Shown: one piece after another, positions 18,993 through 30,290 of the stretch
Numbering within the stretch: position 1 is the stretch's first letter
Layout: each line of letters starts with the position of its first letter
NCBI GenBank assembly: GCA_016794585.1
Contig: JAEUJM010000019.1
Span: forward strand, 98,236 to 162,235
Reading direction: 5' to 3'
DNA: 64,000 nt
Origin: Acidimicrobiales bacterium
Lineage (GTDB): Bacteria; Actinomycetota; Acidimicrobiia; Acidimicrobiales; DATDAH01
The notes under the pieces: generated by a model
Database searches by the model: none
What the model was told of the DNA's origin: nothing
What the model saw: the letters and a program-made list of their open reading frames with translations, nothing else
Position numbers and translations under genes: made by a program

Positions 18993-19024
18993 GGCGCCTG
19001 ACCCTAGACGCGCCACGGCGTCCG

Positions 19025-19064
19025 AAAACCCGAAGAGCGCCGGCCCGAAGGGCCGGCGCTCTTC
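19025..19064 (-). terminator. Intrinsic terminator of groES-groEL
   Basis: A perfect 15-bp stem (19032-19046 with 19050-19064) closed by a TTC loop is followed on the minus strand by GGGTTTTC. Strong stem plus T run make this a canonical intrinsic terminator for the groESL transcript, about 180 bases after the groEL stop. Confidence 0.8.
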
Positions 19065-19130
19065 CAGACTCGGAATGAGCATGAGGTGATCAGCCCCACC
19101 GGGGCGAGGAGCGAGCCCCCGGGGGGTGGC

Positions 19131-19197
19131 GCCGATCCGGAGGGTCCGAGAGATCGCCACATGCCTTTCCGTGGCGATTCTCGGATACCGGATCGGT
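19131..19197 (-). repeat. Long near-perfect hairpin downstream of groEL
   Basis: Arms 19131-19160 and 19171-19197 can pair over about 25 positions (CCGATCCGG with CCGGATCGG, then TCCGAGA and ATCGCCAC with their complements) around a 10-base loop. On the minus strand it is preceded by GGCGGGTCCTGTC, the same block that precedes the hairpin repeats after guaA and rpsJ. A third GC-rich inverted repeat follows at 19093-19131 before the terminator. Confidence 0.6.
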
Positions 19198-19241
19198 GAC
19201 AGGACCCGCCGGGGGCGGTCAGCCGCGCCCCAGCGGGAGGA

Positions 19242-20894
<1,653 letters not shown>

Positions 20895-21185
20895 CTACTT
20901 GACGATCGCGAGGACGTCGCGGGCCGAGAGGATCAGGAGATCCTGGCCGCCCGAGGAGATCTCGGTGCCGCCGTACTTGCTGTAGACGACGGTGTCACCG
21001 ACGCTCACGTCCATGGGGATGAGCTCGCCGGTCTGATCGGAGCGCTTGCCGGGGCCGACGGCGAGGACTTCGCCCTGCTGGGGCTTCTCCTTGGCGGTGT
21101 CGGGGATGACCAGGCCGCTGGCGGTGGTCTCCTCGGACTCGCCGGGCTTGACGACGATGCGGTCGTCGAGGGGCTGGAGGTTCAT
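20895..21185 (-). CDS. groES: Co-chaperonin GroES
   Basis: A 96-residue GroES, the heptameric lid of GroEL. It shows [20 protein letters not shown] with the mobile loop ([17 protein letters not shown]), and the [11 protein letters not shown] strand. Normal length. A GGGAG ribosome-binding site precedes the ATG. Its upstream region carries a perfect CIRCE operator, so it should be repressed by HrcA and induced by heat. Confidence 0.97.
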   Translation of the reverse strand: MNLQPLDDRIVVKPGESEETTASGLVIPDTAKEKPQQGEVLAVGPGKRSDQTGELIPMDVSVGDTVVYSKYGGTEISSGGQDLLILSARDVLAIVK

Positions 21186-21248
21186 TGCGGGTAACTCCCT
21201 GTGTCTTCTCGGACGTTGCTTCTCGGCTGCGTGCTTCTGGTGGAAGCT

Positions 21249-21275
21249 TTAGCACTCTCGGGTGCCGAGTGCTAA
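21249..21275 (-). promoter_or_regulatory. CIRCE operator (HrcA binding site)
   Basis: A perfect match to the CIRCE consensus: TTAGCACTC, nine bases, GAGTGCTAA. It sits 64 bases before the groES start and next to the promoter. HrcA is the known repressor of this element; hrcA is not in the window. Confidence 0.95.
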
Positions 21276-21304
21276 TGCTACGACCGCGACCGCGAAGGCG
21301 GCAA
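21275..21304 (-). promoter_or_regulatory. Candidate groES promoter
   Basis: On the minus strand a TTGCCG -35 (21299-21304) and a TAGCAT -10 (21275-21280) are separated by 18 bases. The -10 abuts and shares a base with CIRCE, so bound HrcA would block RNA polymerase. Confidence 0.5.
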
Positions 21305-21326
21305 CCCGGAGTGCGAGACTCTGCGC

Positions 21327-22931
21327 ATGGGGACGGTGGTGACGACCGGCCCTCCGGCGACCCGCAGCGGTCCCGGAGCGGCCCGTGCGACCCGCAAGTG
21401 GGTCGGTCCGTTCGTCGCGGCGTCGTTGGCCCTCGCCCTGGTGGCGTGGGGTCGCCCCCTGGCGGCCCTCGCCGTCGCCCTCTTGGCGCTGGCGCTCGGC
21501 CAGGCCCAGACCCTCCATCCGGGGTTCGGTCCGGCGGTCCGCCGTGGCGTTGCCTCCCTGCGCCACGGTGCGGGACGCGCCCTCTCGTTCGTGGCGCTGG
21601 GCGCCCTCTTCGTCGTGGTCATCGTGCCCTTCTGGGTCGTGACCACCCCGTTGCGTCGACGGCCGTTCGGCGTGCCGCGCGGGGCGGACGGCTGGGTCCC
21701 CAGGACGCCCGCACCCCGGGTCGCGGCGGGCGGCGAGACCCCGACGGAGGAGACCGGCCCGATCGAGGCCGCGCCCCGGCGGGCTGTCGGCGGCGAGCCC
21801 TCCCGTCGGCGCCTGACCACGGGGGGCCTGCTCGGCCGGCTCGCCCTCGCGGTCGTGGCGCTGGTGGCGCTCGACGTCGCGCTCGGTGCGTTCCTCGGCG
21901 GCACCGGGATCGCGCCGGGCGAGCAGGCGGCGTTCCTCCAGGCCCAACGCTGGCTCGTCGACACCATGGACGCGCCCGCCGTCCGCGACGAGCCCTGGGC
22001 CGAGCAGTACACCGAGGACGGCCTGCGTCTCTTCGCCGAGCGCCAGGACTACGAGCCCTACCTGATGTACGGCTTCCATCCCTACGAGAGCCGCTACATC
22101 AACACCACGGACCTCGAACGGATCTCGTACCAGCCCGCCGTGCCCGACGGCGAGGAACCCCTCCGGGTGGCCATCTTCGGGGGCTCGGTCGTGTGGGGGG
22201 TGGGCCAACGTGACGATCACACCATCGCCTCCGAGCTGGCACGCGTCGCCGAGTCCGAAGGGATCGCCCTCGAGGTGCACAACTACGGCATGTACGGCTG
22301 GGTCGCCTGGCAGCAGTACCAGTACTTCGAGCGACTCCTCGCCGCCGGCGAGCGCTACGACCTGGCGGTCTTCTACGACGGCCTCAACGACTTCGCCGTG
22401 CAGCAGAGCGACTTCTCGGAGGACCCCACCCACGGTGGATCGCAGCTGATGCGCCACCTCGGCGGCGAGGTCCACCAGCGGTACTACACCGAGCCCGGCT
22501 ACCTCGACAGCGTGCGGGACCTCGCCACCGCCTATCGCCGCAACAGCGGCGTGGCCCGCCTCGTCGACCGCTTCACCCGCGCACCCGGCGAGCTGCCCTC
22601 GTGGATGCAGAGCGAGCGGGTGGCCAGCCCGGCGATCGTGGTGGACACCGCACTCGACGTGTACGCCCGCAGCCACGCCGCCGCCCGCGACGTCGCCGCC
22701 CGCCACGACGTGCCTGTGCGCTTCGTCCTCCAGCCCCAGGCCCACGGCTGGGACCCCGCCTTCCTCGACGGGCTCCCGCCGGGCACCATCGACGGCACCC
22801 GCGTCTACGACGGCGTCGAGGACGACGTGTACCTCGACGGCGCCCACACCAACGAGCTCGGCGCCCGCCTCGCCGCCGAGGACCTGTGGGGCCACGTGCG
22901 CCCGGCGCTGGACCCGGCAACTGCCGAGTAG
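21327..22931 (+). CDS. Membrane-anchored SGNH-type hydrolase-like protein, paralogue 3
   Basis: A 534-residue third member of the paralogue family. N-terminal helices (VGPFVAASLALALVAW and LSFVALGALFVVVIVPFWVV), a linker, a further helix (LALAVVALVALDVALGAFLGG) and the SGNH-like domain with IFGGS (Ser287), FYDGLND and LDGAH (Asp504, His507). It shares blocks such as GIALEVHNYGMYGWVAWQQ with the copies at 11-15 kb. It is divergent from groES across a 141-base region with CIRCE, and convergent with tsaD. Function inferred only as a surface esterase or acyltransferase. Confidence 0.72.
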   Translation: MGTVVTTGPPATRSGPGAARATRKWVGPFVAASLALALVAWGRPLAALAVALLALALGQAQTLHPGFGPAVRRGVASLRHGAGRALSFVALGALFVVVIVPFWVVTTPLRRRPFGVPRGADGWVPRTPAPRVAAGGETPTEETGPIEAAPRRAVGGEPSRRRLTTGGLLGRLALAVVALVALDVALGAFLGGTGIAPGEQAAFLQAQRWLVDTMDAPAVRDEPWAEQYTEDGLRLFAERQDYEPYLMYGFHPYESRYINTTDLERISYQPAVPDGEEPLRVAIFGGSVVWGVGQRDDHTIASELARVAESEGIALEVHNYGMYGWVAWQQYQYFERLLAAGERYDLAVFYDGLNDFAVQQSDFSEDPTHGGSQLMRHLGGEVHQRYYTEPGYLDSVRDLATAYRRNSGVARLVDRFTRAPGELPSWMQSERVASPAIVVDTALDVYARSHAAARDVAARHDVPVRFVLQPQAHGWDPAFLDGLPPGTIDGTRVYDGVEDDVYLDGAHTNELGARLAAEDLWGHVRPALDPATAE

Positions 22932-22941
22932 GCCGACGGAC

Positions 22942-23946
22942 TCAGACCAGGCGCAGGGACGGGTCGGCGCCGGCGCCGAGGCTCGTGGGCCCGTCGTGGT
23001 GCAGGCGCCACCAGCCCGCGGCGGCCACCATGGCGGCGTTGTCGGTGCACATGGCCAGGCTGGGGACGTAGCCCTTGCGGCCGCTGGCGTCGCAGGCGTC
23101 GAGGAACACCTCGCGCAGGCGGGAGTTGGCGGCCACGCCGCCGCCGAGGCACAGCACGTCGGCGCCGACCTCGTCGGCCGCGGCCAGGGTCTTGGCCACC
23201 AGCACGTCGACCACGGCCTCCTGGAACGAGGCGGCCACGTCGGCCACGGCCACGTCGGGGTGCTTGCGCACGTGGTTGACCACCGAGGTCTTGAGACCGC
23301 TGAAGGAGAAGTCGAGGCCGTCGTGGCGCATCGCCCGGGGAAAGGCGATGGCGTCGCGGTCGCCCTCGACGGCCAGGCGGTCGATGACCGGGCCGCCGGG
23401 GTAGCCGAGGTCGAGGTAGCGGGCCACCTTGTCGAAGGCCTCGCCGGCGGCATCGTCGATGGTCGAGCCGAGCACCCGGTGCTGGCCGTACGACTCGGTG
23501 GCGACGAGCAGCGTGTGGCCGCCGGACACGAGCAGGGTCACGAAGGGTGGCTCGACCTCGGGCGCCTCCAGTCCGGCGGCGTACAGGTGGGCCTCGAGGT
23601 GGTTGACGCCCACGAAGGGCACGCCCCAGGTGAGGGCGAGGGCCTTGGCGGTGCTGACCCCGACCAGCAGCGAGCCGATGAGGCCGGGGCCCACCGTGGC
23701 GGCGACGGCGTCGATGTCGCCCTCGGTCAGGCCCGCGCCGACGACGGCCTCGGCCACCACCGGCACCGCCAGCTCGACGTGCGCCCGGCCGGCGATCTCG
23801 GGCACCACCCCGCCGAACTGGGCGTGGAGGTCGATCTGGCTGCTGACCACCGAGGACAGCACCCGCCGCGGCCCCTGGAGCACGGCCGCCGCCGTCTCGT
23901 CACAGGACGTCTCGATGCCGAGGATGCGGGCGTCGTCGGCGATCAC
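22942..23946 (-). CDS. tsaD: tRNA N6-adenosine threonylcarbamoyltransferase TsaD
   Basis: Transfers the threonylcarbamoyl group to A37 of ANN-decoding tRNAs, working with TsaB and TsaE. The 334 residues contain the start ILGIETSCDETAAAVL, the metal-binding HLEAH, VSGGHT, and the ASKHA-fold block LCLGGGVAANSRLR. The GTG start overlaps the rimI stop (GTGA). It ends the coupled cluster tsaE-tsaB-rimI-tsaD. Confidence 0.95.
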   Translation of the reverse strand: MIADDARILGIETSCDETAAAVLQGPRRVLSSVVSSQIDLHAQFGGVVPEIAGRAHVELAVPVVAEAVVGAGLTEGDIDAVAATVGPGLIGSLLVGVSTAKALALTWGVPFVGVNHLEAHLYAAGLEAPEVEPPFVTLLVSGGHTLLVATESYGQHRVLGSTIDDAAGEAFDKVARYLDLGYPGGPVIDRLAVEGDRDAIAFPRAMRHDGLDFSFSGLKTSVVNHVRKHPDVAVADVAASFQEAVVDVLVAKTLAAADEVGADVLCLGGGVAANSRLREVFLDACDASGRKGYVPSLAMCTDNAAMVAAAGWWRLHHDGPTSLGAGADPSLRLV

Positions 23947-24575
23947 GTGCGGTCCTCCCCGGGTGCGGCGTCGGTGCGGTCGGCCTCGGCGGTCACCCGG
24001 AGGCCGGCGGTCGGCACCGTGCCCGTGGGGTCGAGCTCGGCCGCGAGCCGGGCGAGGCGGGTGGCGTACTCGTCGGTGCCGATGTCGTTGGCCCACATCA
24101 CGAGCGCGTCCTCCTTGACCTCGGCGTAGTAGTTCTTGCGCACCCCGGCCGGGACGAAGCCGAACCGACGGTAGAGGGCGATGGCCGCGTCGTTGCTCAC
24201 CCGGACCTCGAGGGTCAGGTTCTCGGCGCCGTGGGCCACCGCGGCGCGGGCGAGGCCCAGCAGCACGCGGCCGGCGATCCCCCGGCGATGGAACTCGGGG
24301 GCGGTGGCCAGGGTGGTGACGTGGGCGTCGGGGCCGATGTACATCACGCCGCCGTAGCCCACGACCTCGCCCCGGCTGCGGGCCACGAGGTAGCAGCGCA
24401 GGCCCCCGAGGGCCAGCTCGCTGAGGTAGAGCCCGTAGGTCCACGGCTTGGGGTACGCCTGCGTCTCGATGCGCAGCACCCCGCGCAGGTGTCGGCGGCG
24501 CATGGGCACGATGGCGAGGTCGTCAGGGGCACCGGCGGGGACCGCCACGACCTCGAGCTCGGTCGGGTCGATCAC
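23943..24575 (-). CDS. rimI: RimI-like GNAT N-acetyltransferase
   Basis: A 210-residue GNAT acetyltransferase, in the position typical for RimI (acetylation of ribosomal protein S18) in the t6A cluster. The acetyl-CoA loop is FHRRGIAGRVLLGLA, and LEVRVSNDAAIALYRRFGF is the RimI-type motif B. It is longer than a typical RimI (about 150) because of a short N-terminal lead and a C-terminal tail of about 45 residues. The GTG start overlaps the tsaB stop. The substrate is inferred from context. Confidence 0.85.
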   Translation of the reverse strand: MIDPTELEVVAVPAGAPDDLAIVPMRRRHLRGVLRIETQAYPKPWTYGLYLSELALGGLRCYLVARSRGEVVGYGGVMYIGPDAHVTTLATAPEFHRRGIAGRVLLGLARAAVAHGAENLTLEVRVSNDAAIALYRRFGFVPAGVRKNYYAEVKEDALVMWANDIGTDEYATRLARLAAELDPTGTVPTAGLRVTAEADRTDAAPGEDRT

Positions 24576-25279
24576 GAGGGCCCCTCGTCGGCGCGGGAGG
24601 TCCAGTTGGCGATCGCGTCGGGGGTGCGCAGGTACAGCGGCTCGAGCTCCCACGGCTGGATGAACTCCTCACGCAGCGCCTGGGCGTGGGCGAGCTGCAC
24701 GAGCGAGGCCGCGCTCGGGTGGGCGACCTCCTGATCGGCGACCCGCACCCGGCTGAGGCCCTCGAAGTCGTCGTTGTAGCGGCGGGCGCCGTCGCCCACG
24801 AGCAGGCACTCCTCGCCCCGGGCCACGAGCTCGGAGACCAGGTCGCCGGGCGAGCCCACCTGGTACTCGCCGAGGCGCTGCACGCCGCCGGGCACCGGCC
24901 GGTAGAGCGCGTAGAACAGCTCACCCCGTCGAGCGTCCACGGCGGCGACGATCAGGCGGCCGGTCTCCCGCAACGGGAAGGCCACCAGGTCGAGGCTGGC
25001 CACGCCGATCATGGGCACCCGCAGCGCGTACGCCATGGCCTTCGCCGTGGCGATCCCGACCCGCAGGCCGGTGAACAGCCCCGGCCCGACGTCGACGGCG
25101 ACCACCCCGATCTCGTCGAGGCCGACATCGGTCTGGGCCGCCAGGAACTCGATGGCGGGGGTCAGGGTCTCGGCGTGGCGGCGCCCACGGGCGACGGCCA
25201 CCGAGCCGAGCACGCCCTCGTGGCCGCCGATGGCCACGCTCACCTGATCGGTGGCGGTGTCGATGCCGAGGATCAGCAC
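24572..25279 (-). CDS. tsaB: tRNA threonylcarbamoyladenosine biosynthesis protein TsaB
   Basis: A 235-residue ASKHA-fold partner of TsaD, needed for t6A synthesis. It begins ILGIDTATDQVSVAIG and carries VDVGPGLFTGLRVGIATAKAMA, the TsaB signature. The start is a GTG at 25279 that overlaps the tsaE stop by seven bases; the stop overlaps rimI. It lacks the metal-binding HxxxH of TsaD, as expected. Confidence 0.93.
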   Translation of the reverse strand: MLILGIDTATDQVSVAIGGHEGVLGSVAVARGRRHAETLTPAIEFLAAQTDVGLDEIGVVAVDVGPGLFTGLRVGIATAKAMAYALRVPMIGVASLDLVAFPLRETGRLIVAAVDARRGELFYALYRPVPGGVQRLGEYQVGSPGDLVSELVARGEECLLVGDGARRYNDDFEGLSRVRVADQEVAHPSAASLVQLAHAQALREEFIQPWELEPLYLRTPDAIANWTSRADEGPS

Positions 25280-25755
25280 GGGACGACCTCGGCGATGGCC
25301 TCGGCCAGCGCCGGCAGGCGGTCGGTCCAACCGGGGCCGACGGCGGTGAAGGCGATGCTGCGATCGTCGTCGCCCTCGCCGAGGGTGAAGCGCACCTCGA
25401 GGAAGTCGGGGGGCAGGGCGGGACGGATGGTGTCGCCCCACTCGATCAGGGTGACGGCCTCGTCCTCGAGCAGGTCGGCGATGTCGAGGTCGGCGGCCTC
25501 CTCGGGCCCGCTGAGGCGGTACACGTCGAGGTGGTGGACCCGCAGGCGACCCTCGTAGCGCTGCGCCAGCGTGAACGTGGGGCTGGTGATGGGCACCTCG
25601 ACACCCAGCGCCGCGCCGAAGCCCTGGGTGAAGGCGGTCTTGCCGGCCCCGAGGTCGCCGGCGAGCACGAGCAGGTCCCCGGCGCGGACCTGACCGGCGA
25701 CGGCGGCGGCGACGGCCCTGGTGCCCGCCGCCGAGGTGGTGGCGACCTCGAACAT
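25273..25755 (-). CDS. tsaE: tRNA threonylcarbamoyladenosine biosynthesis ATPase TsaE
   Basis: A 160-residue P-loop ATPase of the t6A pathway. Walker A is LAGDLGAGKTAFTQGF, followed by SPTFTLAQRYEG and the HHLDVYRL and IEWGD motifs that define TsaE (YjeE). It starts at ATG 25755, 143 bases after the P1 peptidase gene, and probably heads the tsaE-tsaB-rimI-tsaD operon. Confidence 0.93.
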   Translation of the reverse strand: MFEVATTSAAGTRAVAAAVAGQVRAGDLLVLAGDLGAGKTAFTQGFGAALGVEVPITSPTFTLAQRYEGRLRVHHLDVYRLSGPEEAADLDIADLLEDEAVTLIEWGDTIRPALPPDFLEVRFTLGEGDDDRSIAFTAVGPGWTDRLPALAEAIAEVVPC

Positions 25756-25898
25756 CGTGCCCAGGCTAGGGCCGTCGCCCCCACTCGACCCCTCCCCGGA
25801 CCCCACCCCCCTCGTTCCGGGTCCACCCCGTTGTTCCCTGCGACAACACGGTGGTCCCAGAAGGGGCCGAACGGGCCGGCAGGGCAGGATCGGGACGG

Positions 25899-26756
<858 letters not shown>

Positions 26757-26844
26757 GGCACGAGCGTAGGTCTACGGTCGGGGCGGGAACCGCGCGACGA
26801 CCGATCACGGGACGTCGCACCGCTACGGAGAGGGAGCAACCCCC

Positions 26845-27216
26845 ATGCTCGAAGGCTTCAAGAAGTTCATCATCCAGGGCAACGCCATCGACCTGGCCGT
26901 CGGCCTCATCCTCGGCCTCGCCTTCAAGGAGGTGGTCAACGCGCTCGTGGACGGCATCATCATGCCGATCGTGGCGGCCATCATCGGCAAGCCCGACTTC
27001 AACGACCTGACCATCGGCATCGGCGACAGCGTGATCCGCTACGGCGTGCTCATCACCGCCATCGTCAACCTGCTGCTCGTGGGTGCGGCGCTGTACTTCT
27101 TCCTGGTCGTGCCCATGAACGCCCTGCGGGAGCGTCGCGCCGCCGGCGCCGCACCGGCCGACCCCACCAACGAGGAGAAGATGGTCCTGCTGCTCGAGCA
27201 GATCGCCGCCAAGTAA
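26845..27216 (+). CDS. mscL: Large-conductance mechanosensitive channel MscL
   Basis: A 123-residue pentameric channel that opens under membrane tension to release solutes during hypo-osmotic shock. It shows the N-terminal amphipathic helix LEGFKKFIIQGNAIDLAVG, TM1 with LILGLAFKEVVNALVDGIIMP, TM2 around LLLVGAALYFFLVVPMN and the C-terminal bundle. A GGAGAGGGAG ribosome-binding site precedes ATG. Normal length. Convergent with alr. Confidence 0.96.
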   Translation: MLEGFKKFIIQGNAIDLAVGLILGLAFKEVVNALVDGIIMPIVAAIIGKPDFNDLTIGIGDSVIRYGVLITAIVNLLLVGAALYFFLVVPMNALRERRAAGAAPADPTNEEKMVLLLEQIAAK

Positions 27217-27226
27217 CGGCGGAGCC

Positions 27227-28396
27227 TCAGCCGCCCCGGTAGACCCGGGGCACCCGCGGGCCGATCCCGCACACCACCTCGTAGCCGATGGTGCCGAGGC
27301 GGTCGCCCCACTCGTTGGCGGTGACCGCCTCGGCGCCCTGGCGGCCGATGAGGACGACCTCGTCGCCGACCGCCACCGGGTCGTCGCCGCAGTCGACCAT
27401 CAGCTGGTCCATGGTGACCACGCCGACGATGGGTCTGCGCCGGCCTCCGACGAGGACCTCGCCGCCCACCCCGCTGAGGCGCCGGGGCACGCCGTCGGCG
27501 TAGCCCAGGGGGACCGTGGCGACGGTGGCGTCGCGGCCGAACTCGTGGCGGAGGCCGTACGACACCCGCTCGCCGGCGCCCACGCGCTTCACGTGGGTGA
27601 CGTGGGCGTGCAGCGACAGGGCCGGCTGGAGGGCGGCCACGCCGGTCAGCGCCGGCGCCGGATCGATGCCGTAGACGGCGATCCCGGCTCGGACGAGGTC
27701 GAAGCGGGCTTCGGGATGCACGAGCGCGGCAGCGGAGTTGGCGGCGTGCAACAGGGGCGGGTGCAACCCCTCACCCTCGAGCTCGGCGGCCGCGGCCCGA
27801 AAGCGCGCCAGCTGCTCGGCGGTGAAGGGGTGGTCGGGCTCGTCCGCTACCGCGCAGTGGGTCCAGAGCGCGTCCAGGCGCAGCGCCGGGTCGGTGTCGA
27901 TGGCTCGAGCCAGCGTGAGCACCTCGCCGGGCTGCGCACCCACCCGATTCATGCCCGTGTTGACCTTCAGGTGCACCGGGACCACGACCCCTGCCACCCG
28001 GGCCGCCTCGGCCAGGGCGGTGACGCCCTCCAGCGTGTAGACGGCAGGGGTCAACCTCTCGGCCACCACCCGGGGCATCTCCTCGGGGCGGGGCTCGGAG
28101 AGCACGAGCACGGGCGCGTCGAGGCCCGCGTCACGCAGCTCGACCCCCTCGTCCACCAGCGCCACGGCCAGCCAGGACGCGCCGGCGCCGACGGCGGCCC
28201 GGGCGACGGGGACCGCACCATGGCCGTAGCCGTTGGCCTTGACCACGGCACACACCTGCGCCGGCGCCACCCGCTCGATGAGGACGGCGACGTTGTGGGC
28301 GACGGCGGCGAGGTCGACCTCGGCCCAGGCCGGGCGTCCCGTGACGGGGACGCCGGCGCCGGTGGGATCAGGCGTCGGTCGTCCCGGAGGTGTCAC
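27227..28396 (-). CDS. alr: Alanine racemase
   Basis: A PLP enzyme of about 389 residues that makes D-alanine for peptidoglycan. The lysine that binds PLP is in AVVKANGYGHG, the second catalytic base region is AGIAVYGIDP, and VSYGLRHEFGRDATVATVPLGYADGVPR is the C-terminal barrel entry; GVVTMDQLMVDC is also family-specific. The start is set at GTG 28396, which has GAGG nine bases upstream and overlaps the CBS gene by 29 bases; no usable start lies after the CBS stop. Confidence 0.93.
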   Translation of the reverse strand: MTPPGRPTPDPTGAGVPVTGRPAWAEVDLAAVAHNVAVLIERVAPAQVCAVVKANGYGHGAVPVARAAVGAGASWLAVALVDEGVELRDAGLDAPVLVLSEPRPEEMPRVVAERLTPAVYTLEGVTALAEAARVAGVVVPVHLKVNTGMNRVGAQPGEVLTLARAIDTDPALRLDALWTHCAVADEPDHPFTAEQLARFRAAAAELEGEGLHPPLLHAANSAAALVHPEARFDLVRAGIAVYGIDPAPALTGVAALQPALSLHAHVTHVKRVGAGERVSYGLRHEFGRDATVATVPLGYADGVPRRLSGVGGEVLVGGRRRPIVGVVTMDQLMVDCGDDPVAVGDEVVLIGRQGAEAVTANEWGDRLGTIGYEVVCGIGPRVPRVYRGG

Positions 28397-28865
28397 GGCC
28401 GGCCTCGACCATGGCCCGCAGGATGTCGCCCCGGGCGATGATGCCCACCAGTTGGCCGCCATCGACGACCGGGAGGCGGGAGGCGTCGTTGTCGTGCATG
28501 AGCGTCGCGGCGGCGCCGACGGTGTCGTCGGGGCCGCAGGTGATGGGCTCGTCGTCCATCACCTCGGAGACGACCGCGCCCACGGCCTTCTTGAAGTCGT
28601 CCTCGAACTCCTTGCGCCACGACGGGAGCTCGATGTAGGCGCCGAACAGGCTGATGACCGTGGGGCCGTGCACCTGGGCGTCCTGCACGATGAGGTCGCC
28701 GGTGGAGAGCACGCCCACCACGGTGCCGGCGGCGTCCACGACCGGGGCGGCGTCGACGCCGGCGGTGACGAGAGCGCCCATGGCGTCCTCGATGGACTGG
28801 TCGGGGGTGACCGTCACCACCTCGGTGGTCATGACGTCACGAACGGGCAGGTCCTGGGTCAGCAT
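28368..28865 (-). CDS. CBS domain protein
   Basis: A 165-residue protein made of two CBS domains (VRDVMTTEVVTVTPDQSIEDA and VSEVMDDEPITCGPDDTVGAA), each with the STGDLI or ARGDIL strand, plus an insert (SLFGAYIELPSWRKEFEDDF) between them. Bateman modules usually sense adenosyl ligands; no effector domain is present. It lies between nnr and alr on the same strand and overlaps alr by 29 bases. Confidence 0.9.
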   Translation of the reverse strand: MLTQDLPVRDVMTTEVVTVTPDQSIEDAMGALVTAGVDAAPVVDAAGTVVGVLSTGDLIVQDAQVHGPTVISLFGAYIELPSWRKEFEDDFKKAVGAVVSEVMDDEPITCGPDDTVGAAATLMHDNDASRLPVVDGGQLVGIIARGDILRAMVEAGRDTSGTTDA

Positions 28866-28922
28866 CGGGGTCCTGTCGATTGGGCTGCAGGTCGGAGGGG
28901 CAAGGGTCGGGCCGGTGGTGCC

Positions 28923-30290
28923 TCAGGGGCCGTCGGACGAGGTGATGCGCTCGACCGCCTCGGGCAGGAGGTCGACGAGGTCGCCGGCCACCAGTCCTCG
29001 CCGCCAGCCTAGGGTGCCGGCCACGCCGTGGATGAATGCACCGGCGGCGGCGGCGTGGAACGGGTCGACGCCGGAGGCGCAGAGGGCGCCGATCACCCCA
29101 GCGAGGACATCGCCCGTGCCGGCGGTGGCGAGGCGGCTGTCCCCGCTGGCGGAGAGCAGCACCTCGCCGCCCGGTTCGGCCACGACCGTGGTGTGCCCTT
29201 TGAGCAGCACCACGGCGCCGGTCTCGGCGGCCAGGGCACGGGCCGAGGCGATGCGATCGGGTCCCGGTGGGTGGTCGGCGAGGCGCTCGAACTCCCCGTC
29301 GTGGGGGGTGAGGATCAACGGATCCCGGCGCGACGTCAAGAAGTGGATCGCCCGCGAGCCGAGGGTGGACAACCCGTCCCCGTCGAGCACGACGGGCTGG
29401 GCCAGCTCGCGGAGCAGGGCACGGACGCCGGTGGCCACCTCTTCGGTGCGGCCGAGGCCGGGCCCGATGACGAAGGCGCCGAAGCGGTGGGCGTCGTGGC
29501 CGACGTCGGGGGTCCACACCTCGGGCGGCAGGGCGTGGCCCACGGCCTCGGTCGGGCGCAGCGGGTCGTCCACCACCCCGGGCGAGCTGAGGCGGACGTA
29601 GCCGGCACCGGCGCGCTGCGCGGCGCGGGCGGCCAGGTGGGCGGCTCCCGTCATCCCGGGCGACCCGGCGATGCACCAGACCGCCCGCTGCCACTTGTGG
29701 GCGTCGACCGGGGGTCGGCGCAGCCACGCGGCGACGTCGGCCGCCTCGATCTGGTGGACCGACGCGCCGGAGACGTCGAGGCCGATGTCGGCGGTGTGGA
29801 CGTCGCCGGCCAGTTCGAGGCCGTCGTTGAACACCAACCCTGGCTTCAGGGCCGCGAAGGTCACCGTGCGGGTCGCCCGGAGCACCCGGCCCGAGGCGAC
29901 CCCGGTGAGGCCGTCGACCCCGGAGGGGATGTCGACCGCGAGCACGGGGGCGGCGCCGGGATCGGGCGCCTCATAGGTGCCGCGGAAGCCGGTGCCGTAG
30001 GCGGCATCGATCACCAGATCGCACGCTGGCAGGTGGTCGGGGGCCAGATCGGCGCGCACGACCTCGACGCGCACGCCCCGACGCCTGAGCCGCGCCGCGG
30101 CGGCCCGGCCGTCGTTGCCGTTGTTGCCCTTGCCCGCCAGCACCACGACCCGCCGCCCGTAGGTGCCCCCGAGCAGCTGGATGGCCGCCTGGGCCACCGC
30201 GGTCCCGGCCCGCTCGATGAGCTCCTCGACGGGCGCTGGCGCCGCCGCGTCGATGGCGCCCATCTCCTCGGGGGTGACGACGGGGATCAC
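28923..30290 (-). CDS. nnr: Bifunctional NAD(P)H-hydrate epimerase / ADP-dependent dehydratase
   Basis: A 455-residue fusion that repairs hydrated NAD(P)H. The N-terminal YjeF_N epimerase domain (about 1-205) has VVVLAGKGNNGNDG and VDIPSGVDG; the C-terminal kinase-like dehydratase (about 225-455) has IAGSPGMTGAAHLAARAA, ILTPHDGEF and the catalytic SRLATAGTGDVLAG. Both active sites look intact. It overlaps acpS by four bases; nnr and acpS are commonly neighbours. Confidence 0.94.
   Translation of the reverse strand: MIPVVTPEEMGAIDAAAPAPVEELIERAGTAVAQAAIQLLGGTYGRRVVVLAGKGNNGNDGRAAAARLRRRGVRVEVVRADLAPDHLPACDLVIDAAYGTGFRGTYEAPDPGAAPVLAVDIPSGVDGLTGVASGRVLRATRTVTFAALKPGLVFNDGLELAGDVHTADIGLDVSGASVHQIEAADVAAWLRRPPVDAHKWQRAVWCIAGSPGMTGAAHLAARAAQRAGAGYVRLSSPGVVDDPLRPTEAVGHALPPEVWTPDVGHDAHRFGAFVIGPGLGRTEEVATGVRALLRELAQPVVLDGDGLSTLGSRAIHFLTSRRDPLILTPHDGEFERLADHPPGPDRIASARALAAETGAVVLLKGHTTVVAEPGGEVLLSASGDSRLATAGTGDVLAGVIGALCASGVDPFHAAAAGAFIHGVAGTLGWRRGLVAGDLVDLLPEAVERITSSDGP

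Noticed and set aside
25756..25898. Inverted repeat near 25829-25850 upstream of tsaE as an operator
   Set aside because: Arms are short with a bulge (GTTGT/ACAAC) and position is consistent with a simple P1 peptidase terminator; too weak to list.
28863..28877. GGGTCCTGTCG near the start of the CBS gene as another copy of the intergenic block
   Set aside because: It is on the opposite orientation relative to gene ends, lies at a gene start, and has no hairpin; likely a chance match.
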